From Takakia lepidozioides (Eukaryota; Streptophyta; Takakiopsida; Takakiales; Takakiaceae): a stretch of 64,000 bases of DNA. The DNA lies in contig CM060731.1 of the NCBI GenBank assembly GCA_030704615.1, positions 1,426,001-1,490,000 on the forward strand, read 5' to 3'. The notes beneath the pieces were generated by a model. That model did not search any database. It was not told the origin of the DNA and saw nothing but the letters and a program-made list of their open reading frames with translations. The translations under genes and the position numbers were made by a program. Below are positions 24,901-38,258 of the stretch, piece after piece (the first letter of the stretch is position 1; each line of letters begins with the position of its first letter).

Positions 24901-27900
24901 CAGAACACGTGAGATTCCTTTCTATCAGAAAGCTAGCATAGGTCTTATGTGAACTGACCTTTAATGGTCAAAATCCAACTAGAAACAGGCTTGTGCAGTG
25001 TTCATGCATGGCCAAAACACATATACTCTGTTGTACATACAAAAGAGGCTAATAAACAGAATGCAAAGTGATGAAGGCTAAGATTTTCCTGGAATTTCAC
25101 AGAAGAAAATGTGGAAGAACTACAATATTTTGAAGGAGAGGACGCTGCCTGCAGGAGTATGCACAAAGAGAGATGCAAGTGACTTGTTGCCAATGGCAAA
25201 TGTGCGCGCCTCATCAGTAGTCTCTTTCAGCTTCCCGCCCATCACATGCTGCCGCCATGCATCCTGCAGTACCACGCAAATCAATAATGACATGACTTCA
25301 GAGTTTCCAAGATGATAGACCTCCCAGTGACCATCTGTTGGGCAGTTATGCCCTCACACCCAGCTTGTATGGATAGTGACCTTACCATGGAGAATAAACA
25401 CAAATACTGTGTTCCTTTTTCACTATTTTTGTTTTTTGAGAACCCGAGGACATCTTTGTTGCCCACCACCAAGTAAGGCAGGTTAATCATGGGAACTGAT
25501 CACTGCTACATCATCTATCATCTACTGGGGCATTTGCACAGGTGACATAGTTGTCAGACTTTGATACTCATCTACAATTCAAGAACGTATTGAAGCACTC
25601 CAAAAACACAGAGTACATTCAATGAGCGCAGACTGACCTGGTCAATGCCTCTAAGTTTCAGCACAATAGAGGAAAACTTAGAGCGTTTCTCCTGCTTGAG
25701 GTTCACTCTAAAGCCCTGGACAGGGTCATCAATCGAATCTCTGAGCACATTGGTATGCAGAGACATCGGGGATCGTGCAGGGCTGGCCCCACGACTGGAG
25801 CCACGACTCGAGGAACGACTGTCGCGGCCACTCCCTGAGCCAGCCCTCTCCAGAAACCGCTCCACAGGAGGCACCTGCTCCCCCTGATGCCCTCGCAATT
25901 TACATGGTCAACATGGTGACGACAATACCATCAAACATGACACAATTAAACAAGGATTAGTGGATGCGGAACTCCCAAAAAGAGGGTCAATCCCATAACG
26001 GTCAGCAATTGAGTAGAAGTCAAACTTCAAGTTTGTGCAAGCTACCAAGACTGTCATGGATAGCAAGAAGTGATGGAGTATTGGCATAGGCTGCAGTCTT
26101 GGTGGCTCTATACGGCTTATTAGTCCTTACTGCAACATCTAAGCCTGACATACATCAGTCACACTTGAACAAGTTATGACCCGGTGTGGTCCAAATTTGT
26201 ACCTTGATGGATTGCAGCTCCGGTGAGCGAGAAAGGAGTGAGCGAATGTAGAGGATACGCACACGCGAGACCAGCATGGTGTCCATGACATGCCGGGGCT
26301 CCATCTTGCGGATGAAGGCAAACACAGCTCCCTGAATCTCTGCAAGCATCTCATGCTCCCTGGCTGCACCAGCCTTGATTACTGCTGCCAGCACCTGCAA
26401 CCCAAACACACGAAACCTCTCAGCACTTCCTTTACCAGCAGTTTAGACAGCTAGACTGAATGCGTATGAACATGCCCTCAACCTCATCTCCTCTAACTTA
26501 TAATACCCTGGAGAGTAACGAGTGTTTCACTCTCATTTGACAATACTGAGTAAAATAAGTACTTCCTTGCCTGTCAGCCCAACACCTTAATAGGAACAGT
26601 TGAAGCCTGAGACCACCCCAGTAACCAAGACAACAGGAAGACCACCAACACAGCCAAGCCCATGTCGAGCAATAGTTGAGTACGTATCAGTAAGTGGGGG
26701 ATGGTCATTGCATCCTCCTAATCACTTTTGGAAATTGCCACATGTCAAGAGGGAAAGGAGCATGTGCAACACTCGCTATTATTGCACATGACACCCACCA
26801 GGACGATACAGTACCCAGTTGTGGTCCCTAACCTTCCCACATCAATGCCAGGCACAATGCCAACGTCAGCCCCTGACAGAGGTAGGTTCTGTCCCTTTTG
26901 TTCCCGCTCAAACTGGGCACGGGGTCAATGGCCACAAGGCTATGGCAAACAACGTCTTATGAGTACAATCAATGCCAGGCACAATTGCTTTCCCTCTCTC
27001 TATGCACATGCACATATATGTACCCACATAAACCAAGTTGAAGAGGAGGCAAGTGACAACCAGCATAAGAAGTTTGTTAGCTCCATCGGCAATTGCAGCA
27101 GGACTATCATACTGATCTGGATTGAAGTCCATCAGGGCTGCAGTCAGATATTCCCCAGCAGGTGTAGTCTTTGTTCTGTCTTCTGTCTTGATCAATGCAA
27201 CCGTTCCTGGGGATGCTTGGGCTCCAACTCCAGATGCCACTTGCATAGAGCTTGAAAACTGCAGCTCAGAAGACAATGGCTTGCCACTAACACTTCTGAA
27301 AAAGGCAGAAAAAAAAAATCATTGATGTAAGGGACTGCACTCCAAAGTGCACAAACTACGGCAACCACAGCACCGGCAGTTTATTGACCATCATCAAGGC
27401 TCCAGAATAACATTAGAACTCATCCTTGTTATCTGGCACTGAATTATGATGTGAATGCTGGCCAACATCTCAAAATCAAGACAAGCACAGGTGAAATCGT
27501 TCATGAAGTTTCACTCGTATTACAAACATGACGTAAAAGGAAGCCGATATCTGCCAGCCACAGATTTCAAAGACGGCTGCCCAATCTCTACTGTCCAACG
27601 GGGAAACCCAATCAGCAACAAACCTGAATGAACCATCCAGATCAAAGTCATCCACACTCTGTCTTGATTGCGTTCGCAGCAACTGAAACACAACCAGTTA
27701 TAAACCAGATAAGCATGTGTAAGACAAGGCTATCTTAAGAAGGCCCAACACAAGGATTTAACAAAGCCTTTCCAAATTGTTAGTATGTGAGGTTTTCTAC
27801 CACTCCATTGCAGAGGAATTGCATCCTTCCTAATTAACATTCCTGTCAGATCCTCAGTGTCTGCTCCTCCACGCCGCCAACGGTGACCCGTAGGCCGCGG

Positions 27901-30900
27901 ACATGGAGATACCGGAAGCTGTAACTATTGTGGAGGAGGTTACCGCCGCAAGGTCCAAGGTTAACATCTAGGAGGGTGAGCAGTACGAGCTGAAAGGCTC
28001 CCATACTGTTTGGAGGGCAGGGGGCAGAGATTTCTCCCGGCCCCTATCTATCGTTGTAGAAGCCATTTCTTCGGATAATTATGTTTCCCTACCGCCCTTG
28101 CAACTTGTCAACCCCTGAAGCCTATACACTCCAGTTACGTCTGATTCTGATCAGTCTTATAAAACTCAAAAGCCTATCTGACACTTGAGATCACCCTGCC
28201 CTATTGCACAGAGAGATCAAGGCACACAAGGCATTCAAAACCTGCTGGCATACGATTTTTGAGAAGCTGCCCAACACTTCCAAGTGCCCAAAATCACTAA
28301 ATGGCTTTGAAATTCAGCAAAGATATTACAGTTTAGTTTGCACGCAAGAGAAGCACATCTACACATACTGAAAAGGGGAGGCACAGACCTTAGGAGAGCT
28401 AGAAACCTTGGGAGAGCCATAGGTGTTGCTCCTCTCGGTAAGACGCTCAAATAGCTTTTCATTCTCTTGATGCAACCGCTGCTCGCAGACCCAACAGACA
28501 TGTTTCAAGAGTATTGAGAGTGGCAACCTTAGAAAAAATAGATTCCTCACCAATATAATTTAAGGTTGATGATCATTGATGTAATGTCTAACGTCAATGT
28601 TGGTTGCAAAACAGTTCAAAATACTACACACCTCAATCAGCTCATCGCGCTTGGACAATTCCTCCTCCAGTTTTTGATTTATAGCCAATGCATTCTCTGT
28701 CTCTGCTTGCACCTTCTGCAGCTCAGTAGTATCCACCCTCACTAGAGCTGCTTCAGCTGCTGTCTCACGCGCTTCTGCCAGTTGCTGCTCCAGCTCCTCC
28801 ACCCTCACCTGTAAGGTAATCCATGCAGTTCATAGTTCACGCATCAGCCTTACCAACATAATTTGCAGAATCGCATGACAAATCTGGCCATTTAATGAAG
28901 TAAAGGCCTGCATTGAGAAATTTTCTTGAACAGACAAAACCTACAAAACCGGGTAATCCTGAATCTAAATGGGTGGTCAGCGTCCAGCCATTCCTAGCCA
29001 TGGGTGAAAGATAGTTATACTGCCTGCTGTAGGCAAGCCCTTTCTCTGACATCTGGTTAACCATCTTTGTACATCACTATGGATATCTGATGGTAATCTT
29101 CCCACATCCTATCACCAGGGACGCCCTGAGTTCTGTGAAGCCATTGTCGCACCACAATGAACTCGAGTCCCCCCCATGACAAACGAATAACTCTCCTGGT
29201 TAGGTAGGTCAAACGTGATTGAGCCTCACAGCAGCTAAGATTGACTAAGAGACTTACTTCAAGAACCTCCAAATTTGTTGCACGCTCCAATAGTTGCACC
29301 TGGTGTTCCTCTTGCAATTCTGTGAGCTGAGACAACTGCACCTTGAGCTGCGAATTTTGGTCCTTGTCTAACCTCCTTTGTTCTAGTAATCTATTGTTTT
29401 CCACCTGCAACATAACATGTCCAAGGTTTCAGAGATAAAACCATTGAATAGAGTATCATTTAATACTGTTCTAGACACCAACACACTCTGAAGTGATCTT
29501 GAGGACATGCAAACCAGGCAGAAGTCGACAGACACTCCTTTGAATTGAGCTCAACAATGCCCGCAGAAATCTAGTAACGCTTGCTAAACAGCCTCAGCCT
29601 TGAAGACTGGGTCAACTAATACTCGGACAGTGGAAAAGAATGTGGTTTGAGGAGGCTAGTGTCACCTTGCATTTTTATTACCCAGCAATGTACTGCTTGC
29701 ATGAACACAGCTGCACTATTCACTTTCACGTATCATAAGGAAGCACAAGTTTGCACAGGACTGCCAGTGCATACACCACAGCCAGTCTGTAGGTCTAATA
29801 CTTTTTACAACCTACGCACAAGCACCTAGGACACTTACAAACAGACCCAAACTTGCACACATAAGCTCCTGCACATCCTATCCCAACCTGAAGCTTGGTG
29901 ACATGCAACTCATGGTTGGTAAGGTCGGTCTGCAAGGAAGCAGCCAATTTCCAAGCCTTCTGGACTTCAGAGAATAGAAGCAGGCACTGATCGTCGGCCT
30001 GTTTCAGTTCACGCTTCAAACGCATCGCCTCCCCTTGCACCTCTGCAAACTCCTTCTCCTTCTCATATACCTCCTTCCGTGCCTCGCTTGCCTGGTGCAA
30101 ACCAGGTTGCAAAAAATTCCATGACATAAGCACCATAGCTACAACCACTTTCAAACTGGCTTCCATGTACCTGTCTGCCCTTAAGCATCCTTTGTGAGAC
30201 AAGACAGCAAGGACACAAATGTGGTCTCAATACACATCTGCATGTTCAAAACGCACTAAACAATCAAATATCATTTACTTGAAAACAGAAGAATCATTAG
30301 CAGCACTGACAAAGGGAAAGAATAATTTATCCTCAGATACGCATTCAATCAGACAGAGACAAACCTCAAAAGGAACAAGATATAAGGCAAACAAAAACGT
30401 ACCACGTCCCTCCACTTTTTTATAGTGTCGCGATTGCCAAGGCTGAGCTCCACATTGCGGGCGCGTGATGCAAAATGAAGGGAAGACAATGTCTCTTGTA
30501 TGTCTCCAATGCTAGGGCTGACGTTCACAATAAGAACTGATTTGGATTCTCCCCCTGCAGCATCACCTTATATCTTACAGTTTGCCAGCTACCTATCTTT
30601 CCCAGAATAACTAGTCCACGCCTTCCCAGACATACAATTCTGGTTGCAGCTCCCTTCGACAACATGAACAGAGTGCAAGGTTGTGTACATTTTATTTTGC
30701 TAATAGCAGGATATCTTCACCAAAAAGCTCTGACAGAATTTCCTGATAAAAATGTAATGCTTACATCTGGATCTGAATAGTGTCCATAGAACTTCTGCTA
30801 CTAGCTAGTGACAACATTCCTATCCATGCCAAACACATACACACACCTTTGCCATTTGTCATCTGATAAGCCAAAGTCAGAAAAGTGGATATACCTAGTG

Positions 30901-33900
30901 AGTCAGCAAGAAGCTGCGTGAGCCTGGAGTTGCCATAGGGAACATGCTCTTTCTTTGCAGTCACTGCTGAGAAGATATCACCCAACCTGCTCACCAATCC
31001 AAACCATCAGCCTATCTGACCAGCGTTCCAGAGATGAGGCGGGCACCCTTGGGAACATAACATTAACTTCTAAACGCTACCAGGGCAAGATCATAACTCA
31101 CATTCTACTTTTAGAAGCAAGCAACAGAGGATAAATATACGTAGCAGAAATGAAACTTGAATCAATATTACAGAGTTTTGACATTAGAACAACACACACA
31201 CGTCTTGATGAAGACAACTTGCTTTGCACTCAAGTTCAATTACTGGATACAATATCCATTAGATTTCATACCACAGGGAAAAAGGCCGAGTACTAGGACG
31301 TGCAGTTTTAACTTACGCAGAGAGAGATTTATTAATGTGCAGAGATTCTGTCAGGCGATTCCCATTGGCCTCCGCCATGGACAATCGTTCGCTGCCAGCC
31401 ATGTCCACCAATGACAGCTTGCTGTATTGCTTCTCTCCAGACACAGTATTTATATAATGAATATGCAATGTCACCACCCTGATAACACCAAGTTATCGGG
31501 TCAGCATAAGTTCATCTGAAGTCTTGAGGGAGAGCATGGACAGGATGTTCTCTATAAGGAGGTAACCTAAGGACATAGACCACAATATAAAACAGGACTT
31601 TTTAGTATAAGGTCAACAAAGAGGGCAATCCCAGGAACACTGAAAGCCCACATGAATAATTGCATTATGAAGGAAGGTTGCAACAGTACAAGTGTGACCG
31701 GCTGCTTCGCTGTGTCTTTCCAGCATCCAAAAATCGCATTTGACTGCCCATTTTGAACACTCGGGCAAAGTCAGAGGGACTCTCGACTTTCTCCTCCAAC
31801 AACTCCACTGCATGGCTTGGTTCTCCTAGTAATACAGTGCCCTTGCTTTTGGCAGCATCTGCTGACTTGTATAGCAAGTCCCGTACCTGTCAGCACGACA
31901 CCAGCAGTGAGATCTCCAAGCATTCACAAATTGGGACATGCAAATGCATGAAGCAGGATGTACTCAAAGCTTGACATAGGACATTGCACCATCACACAGG
32001 GAAATGAAATGAAATGAAATGGTGCTTTATAACGTCCACGGAAAGCTCATAGAGCTTATGGGACAAAATGGAAGGAAGAACATGAGAGAAAATAGGAAAA
32101 CCAGAGTCAGAGAAAAGAACTATTGTTCGAGTGATTGTCTAAGGGTGAATGCCTCGTGCAGGTAGGGAGAAAGGTTAAGTTAGTGGTAAGGTAAAAGTCT
32201 TCAGTATATCCATGGAAGTATAGAGCAGACTCCATACTTGTAGGTAGCCAGTTGGTACAGAAAGATGAGGTAATATCCAAGGAAAGAATAGAGGCTCCTA
32301 AAAAGAAGAAAGAGGATAAAGGCTGCAGGCATAATTGTTCTCTCCTGTACTTGTTTGCCATTTAGTACTGTTACAACATCTGTGGGTTTTGAGGTTCACC
32401 TTTGCTCTTGGTTTCAGACAAAGCATGAGTCCTCAACTTTTAAGACTCCTTTTAAGCCCTCATGCCCTTTCACATTACGCAGAGGCAAACCATAACCTAC
32501 GGTGTGAACGCTATTTTCTGAAAAGCATGTCAAAGTGAGAGCCGAGTAGACTCTGAACTCACACACACAACAGGCACTGAAAAGGGCAAACAGGAGGCAA
32601 CCAGTGTCGCAGCTAAGTTCTTAGATGAAAGAAACATAATTCTTGTCGTTCACAGGAGAAAGCATGCTATTGGAAATTAAATGGACTGGAGAATGATGTT
32701 CCTCCTGTTCAAGTTTCTCTACTGGAGGAGGGACTCCAACAGACACTGAACTTGCCAACGTGCTCCCTGCTTGTTAAGAGCACAGAGAACACAAAAATTC
32801 ACAGCAGCACGGATGTACTATGAATAGAAGGAACCAGAGAGACTGAATATGTAGTCCCACCTGCTCATTATGAAGCTCAAACATTGTCACATAGAATGAG
32901 GACCTTGTTGTTGACATTGCCTCAGCATTGGACAAATCAAAGAGCTCCTCAAAAATCCTGAAGTATAATCCTCGATCATGGCTTGGTCCTTCCTGTCCAC
33001 CAGTGCAACTATGTTAACAGAACAACCATTAACAAAACTAAAGACATGAGTTTTGAAAGCCTCGTCACTCTACAGCTAAGGACAGTTTGTGCAAGCAAAA
33101 ATAAATTAGGTTGGTCCATTATTTATACCCCTGCACAGACTATCACCCCTGCCCAATATTTCCAAGAAAAAATGACAAGACCTCCCATCCTGCCCACAGA
33201 TTCTCTTTGTGGGCCCCATTCAGCTCTCTCCTGACCAACCTCCTCCTTCTAGGAGAATACGGCAAGAAAGAGTAGGTAAAGAGTGCATCACCATCTCATC
33301 TCTCTATCTCTCTCCCTCCATCTAATTTTTCCTATGCAGAGCAGAAGGCACCCAGAACAAGCTTATAATGTAGAAACCTTCATCACAGCCTTTGCGAGCA
33401 AGCATCTCTACTAGTGGACATTATGAAGTTCCTTTCTTTCTCCCTCTCACCGCCACAAACACAAAACCCTTGCAAATGTGTACCATCACCAATCAGAGCA
33501 GGCAAGGAAGAGATAGTAACCATGGTGTGAGTCTTCCCAGACCCTGTTTGCCCATAAGCAAAAATCGATACATTGTAACCATCCAGTGCTGATTGTACCA
33601 GCGGCTGTAACTCTTGAAAAAAGTCCCCTGCATGACCGGGTGGAGCACTAGGTTTTTCAGAGCAGTGTTATGGCAAGTTGTACAGCGGGTAATAGGTTGT
33701 AATTACCCAAAATAACCCTCTTATTTCATATTGTTTGCAGAAAAGCACATGCCCCAGAATCTCCTTGGATAAACTGAAGATTTCCTTAACACATCTGTCT
33801 CTCGAGGGATGGCATTTGTGAACAGACAAAAATGAAAGCCAGAGTGGGGTACGTAAAGGATAAAGATCACTTGACCCAATAATTTGCCAGGCTGAGAAGG

Positions 33901-36900
33901 ACAACATTCCACGAGCTTGAAAACAAGTCTCTGGAGCGGTTATCGTGCCTCTTCACCTAGCTTGCATTCCAACAGACTGAGATCCCAACTCCCAAAATTG
34001 GCGTGGCACTCCCACATCCACTACTGATCTCCCTACTGCATTTTGAGTTTGAAGCCACTTTTCTACCCAGATACACTGAAGATTGTGGTCCACGAGTCAT
34101 GCAACAAAAAAGTTTACCTTGAGAGACATGTGGGCCATAGACACGGTCAAATTCAAACTCCTTGTTTGGAGCAGCCCCGGCAGCAGATGGATTGACACGA
34201 AGAGTGTAGTCATCCGGAAATGCAGTGGCTGTAGGCCCTTCATCCTCAAATTGTGGTCTTACTCGACAAAACACACGCACATTACCTGTAGGAGGACATT
34301 CAACCACCATTTGGAGACATTTTCATACAGGACGACCTTGCTTCTTTAATTAAGGAGCTGGCATCCTTTAATGACACTTACAAGCCTGGGCAGGCTACTC
34401 AGACAAAGCTTACAACAGGTACCAACAGGGACTAATAGTCGGGAAAAGTCTGAAGTGCAGCAACAGTCAACAGAGGTTTCAATTGCATTGTAACAGCCAT
34501 GGGGGGCAGCATTGAATCAACTAACAGGCTAAGGGCAGAAAGCACAGTATCCATGTGTCCCTACATCCTTTAAAGGTCTCCTCCTCTTGTTCATCTTCTT
34601 CCACACCCCCCCCCCCCCCCCACCCCCCACCACCACCACCCCCCAAAAGTTGTGGACCCTAGCAGATCAAATATCTACTTTCTTATAACCTCTAAACCCC
34701 TTCGCTTCTCTCTCTTTACTACAGCCAATGTCGGTAAGGCAATCAAGAAGCTGCAAAATGGCAGAGCGGTGGACATTTCAGGACTTCAGAGTGAATTCAT
34801 CAAGCATGCTGCACCTACTTTAGCCCCTTTTATAGCTAACCTCTTCAATGAGGTGGTGCAACGGGGCTTTCCAACAGAGTGGACAAAAAGCATCATCCAC
34901 CCACTTTTTAAGAGCGGTGACACCGACAAACTATCGTCCTATCATGGTGTCCTCATTACTTGCTAAACTGTTTGGGGCAGTAGTGGCCATGGAACTGGAT
35001 GATTGGGCTGAGCACTCTCGCATTCGTGCTGAGGGACAGGCTGGTTTCCGTTGAAACCGATCCACTATTGACCACATCTTCACTCTTCAAGTTATGGTGG
35101 AAAGTGCACGCTATGACAAAAGAATGGTCTATGTTTGCTTCGTGGACTTTCACAAAGCCTTTGATTCAGTTCCTCGGGACCTTCTCTTCCAACGGCTCCA
35201 TAGAGTGGAAGTCCCTCCAGACATCCTTTGTGCCATCTCTTCTATGTATGAGATTGTCACTGGCATGGTCAACGTCGCTGGTGAATTCTCAGCCGAGATC
35301 CACAGCAACATTGGAGTCAAACAGGGCTGCCCCCTTTCACCTACCCTGTTTGGGATCTACATTGACGCCTTGGAGAATTACATATCAAAAAACCATGGGG
35401 TTGGGGTCCCATTGGATGGGGGACCAACCCAATCAGATCTCCTCTATGCTGATGATGTTGCCCTTTTGGCACAATCCCCGGTCTTTCTGCAACGCCATCT
35501 CAAAATTTTGGAACAGTTCTGCAAAGACTATGGGATGCAGGTCAATCTTAGCAAGACCAAGATCATGGTCTTCAATGGCCAGGCTGACCGTAGATTCATC
35601 TTCAACCAGCAGGAAATTGAGATTGTGAAATCATACCGGTACCTAGGTCTGGTTATCCACTCCCCCAAGTTTCACTTTGCAGCCACTGCCTTGGACAGGT
35701 TGACTAAAGGTAAGGCGGCCTCCGTCCGCCTTCAGGCCAAATGCAAGCAAATACATCTGCGGCATCCCCCGACCAAAAAGTGGCTGTTTGACACCGTCGT
35801 CAGCCCTGCTACCATCTATGGTTGTGAGTTCTGGGCACCTGGTGTCCCTGTCTCCTGGTGGGAAAAGAATTTGGAACCATTACAGTCATCTTTTCTCCAA
35901 GCAATGCTTGGCGCCAGGAGCACAACTCCATCTCAGATCCTAGGTGCAGAGTTCGCATGTGTACCATTGCAATCCGAGGCCCTCTTCAGGCTTACAATCT
36001 TTCTCCATAGATTGCAGGCCCTTCCACCCAAAGGGCTAGTGGCAAGGGCCCTCACAACATCTATGAGGCTCAAAGCTGCAGGTTTCAGGAACTCCTGGTA
36101 TGCTCGAGTGGACAGTTTATTTCAACGTAACGGACTTTCTACTGCTTTCCTATTACCAATGAACCCAGATGAGGTGGACATCACATCCAGACATGACCGC
36201 AACAGACTCATTCGGAGAGAGCTTATGGAATTACATGTCAAGAGAACTTGGATGCTACCCAATCTCACGACAAAGCTCCACTTCTATCGAGAGACATTCT
36301 TGGTGCTCCGCCATGATAGAATCTTGAGACCAAACTACCTTTCAGCACCCTTATCTCCTTCCCTCTTGAGGGCATTGGGGCGGTTCAGGGTGGGTTCCCA
36401 CAACCTACGGATATAGACTGGCAGATGGGAAAACCTGCAACGGGAGGACCGCCTATGTCCAGCTTGCATAGGGCGCAGCAAGGAAATTGAAACTGAAGAA
36501 CACTTCTTCTTCTACTGCCCTCTATACTACGAGATCCGTGGGAGATTTCACTGTTTATTCAGTGGAACCCAAACTCTCATTGATGTCTTTCACTATGAGG
36601 ATCAAAAATGCGTAGCAGCCTACCTACACGAGGCCTTCACCCTTAGACAATCGCTAGAACATTAATTGTGGTTTCTGGATTTGTTCCTCTCTCATGTTTT
36701 CTTCCATTTTGTCCCATAAGCTCTACGAGCTTTCCGCGGACGTCATAAAGCACCATTTCATTTCATTTCATTTCTCTCGCCCACATACTCTGTTGTGCTT
36801 ACGCCACACAACCGCCTCTAAGTTGAGGACTATGCCCACAAGGGAGCACTCCATTAATTAGTACATCCCCAGGCCTGGACAGGGGAAAATTGGGACTTGA

Positions 36901-38258
36901 AGTGCACCTTTCACAGTAATCAGCTCATTGAAAAGACGCTTTTTCTCTTTCTTCAGAGGAGTGATTTGAGAATCAGATTCCAAAGCCACCTGGTCTGCAG
37001 CAGCAATCATGCAAAATAAACAATTAACAAACTACAAGATAGACCTGTGATATTCTTTCCTTGCACCGGCCTTCTCCCAAGTAAACGCAAAAATTAGCCA
37101 TATGAACTTTTGGAATCAACATATCCCTCATGTCAATGCTTAGGTTATGATAAGGTGAGTCTTCACGAGGGCTTAAGAAACCCAATGTGTAGAAGGTACA
37201 GGTGAAGAAAGGCACCTAGTCGGCGAGCTTTGTCAGCCAGCACACCCAAATAGCGAGTCACCCTGGTAATTTTTGCATTAGAATACTCCTGTAAATCACT
37301 AGCTTCCTGCCTTAGCTCCACAAACTCATCGCGGGCACTCTATGCAGCATCCCACAACACTCATCAGTGGCAGAACAACTAGACTTCACCTGGAAAAAGT
37401 TTGGCAGGTCCCAATCTGACTATGGTCAGGGGAGAAACGCCTTACCTCCAAAATCCCTGCTTCTATCACGTAATCAAAGAATCGAACCCTAATATTGAAG
37501 ATGCTGAAAAAGACGTTCAGCTTGATTAGACCTGGACCTTACTGGCTTGTTGAGCTTGTAAATTTGCAGCTAGACCTTAATCACTGCTCCAATTACTCTG
37601 TGCGCTCCCAATATTACAAGCTTTTTAACCATGCTTCAGATTTTAGAATATGTGGGAAATTTCACGATCTTGTGCATTGTCAACTGGGGAACCCACCATA
37701 CTGAGGAGCTTCATCAACAGCGTCGTGCTTGAACAAGAGACCATGGCAAACATGTGTTAGCTTCAACATTAGCGTATGCTGCAGGCATGCATGATATTCA
37801 AAAGGAATTAGGTGGCCAGTACAGCACCCTCCTGAGGCGTTTCAATTAGGACCCCGGTAAAATTAGAGAGGAGCTAATTGAGAGTCCGGAAGCGCTTTAT
37901 AGGAGTGTCTGGGCGGAACTCGGGGCAGGGTTTAAAGAGGTGACGGGTCCAAGTGATGCTCTCTGTGCAACGGAAACGGAAGACACAGAGAGAGAGAGAG
38001 AGAGTTGTAGATAGCACTTACAGAAATTCTGTCTCTCACTTTCAAAACTTTGCTCACAAACGCTGTTGATTGCATTCTCTGTTTTGGGATCTCATGGGAA
38101 GGACCCACGCCGCTTGGCATTGACAATCTTCTCGAGTGTGAAGAACTTTGCATAGGGTCAGGTGCCGAATCATCATTCACCTCCTCCACGTCTGTCTCAG
38201 AAGGTTTATATGTTGGCAAACCCCAGCTCCACGAGCTTCTCACTCCTGCATCCCCCAT
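21962..38258 (-). CDS. KAC: KAC kinesin (kinesin-14-related, chloroplast actin-based movement)
   Basis: I could join 24 exons in phase, totalling 4059 bases (1352 residues): 38258-38022, 37339-37216, 36994-36908, 34285-34118, 33627-33521, 32992-32861, 31886-31690, 31478-31317, 30986-30895, 30554-30403, 30091-29888, 29404-29258, 28808-28632, 28478-28389, 27682-27624, 27295-27061, 26394-26203, 25874-25638, 25263-25149, 24557-24322, 24208-24110, 23596-23456, 22831-22673, 22471-21962. An N-terminal coiled region (residues 1-149) precedes a motor domain ([18 protein letters not shown]) with P-loop GQTGSGKT near 231-238, switch I SSRSH near 346-350 and switch II DMAGSE at 376-381. A coiled coil follows (about 487-690), then the long C-terminal region peculiar to KAC/KCA proteins ([61 protein letters not shown]). 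In Arabidopsis KAC1/KAC2 are needed for chloroplast-associated actin and chloroplast photorelocation. Intron 19 has a GC donor. Introns 3 and 6 contain LINE sequence. Length is slightly more than the roughly 1270 residues of the angiosperm proteins. Confidence 0.93.
32001..32167 (-). mobile_element. 5'-truncated LINE 3' end in KAC intron 6
   Basis: On the minus strand this segment matches the last about 150 bases of the LINE at 34.6-36.8 kb: the coding end ([13 protein letters not shown] then stop), a CCATTTTGTCCC...AGCTC stretch and the terminal (TTTCA)n tail, seen here as GAAAT repeats at 32001-32020. It lies in the sense orientation of KAC between exons 6 and 7. Homology upstream of about 32170 fades quickly, so most of the element is missing. 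Confidence 0.75.
34640..36775 (+). mobile_element. non-LTR retrotransposon (LINE) with reverse transcriptase, inside KAC intron 3
   Basis: The plus-strand translation gives reverse transcriptase motifs in order: [91 protein letters not shown] and the catalytic YADD at 35445-35456, then a thumb/connection region and a cysteine/histidine motif near the end (CPAC...[11 protein letters not shown]). This is a LINE ORF2. It is defective: a frameshift near 34.94 kb, an in-frame TGA near 35053 (AGFR[13 protein letters not shown]) and a TAG at 36414. The endonuclease half is absent, the left edge being a C-rich tract at 34607-34645. The 3' end is a (TTTCA)n tail at 36755-36774 instead of poly-A. Orientation is antisense to the host gene. 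Confidence 0.88.
37986..38003. repeat. (AG)n microsatellite in KAC intron 1
   Basis: AGAGAG run about 18 bases long, just inside intron 1 of KAC, about 20 bases from the donor site. Confidence 0.7.

Noticed and set aside
34999-35628. 209-codon plus-strand ORF inside the LINE
   Set aside because: An alternative frame of the reverse transcriptase ORF. The frame carrying YADD is the real one.
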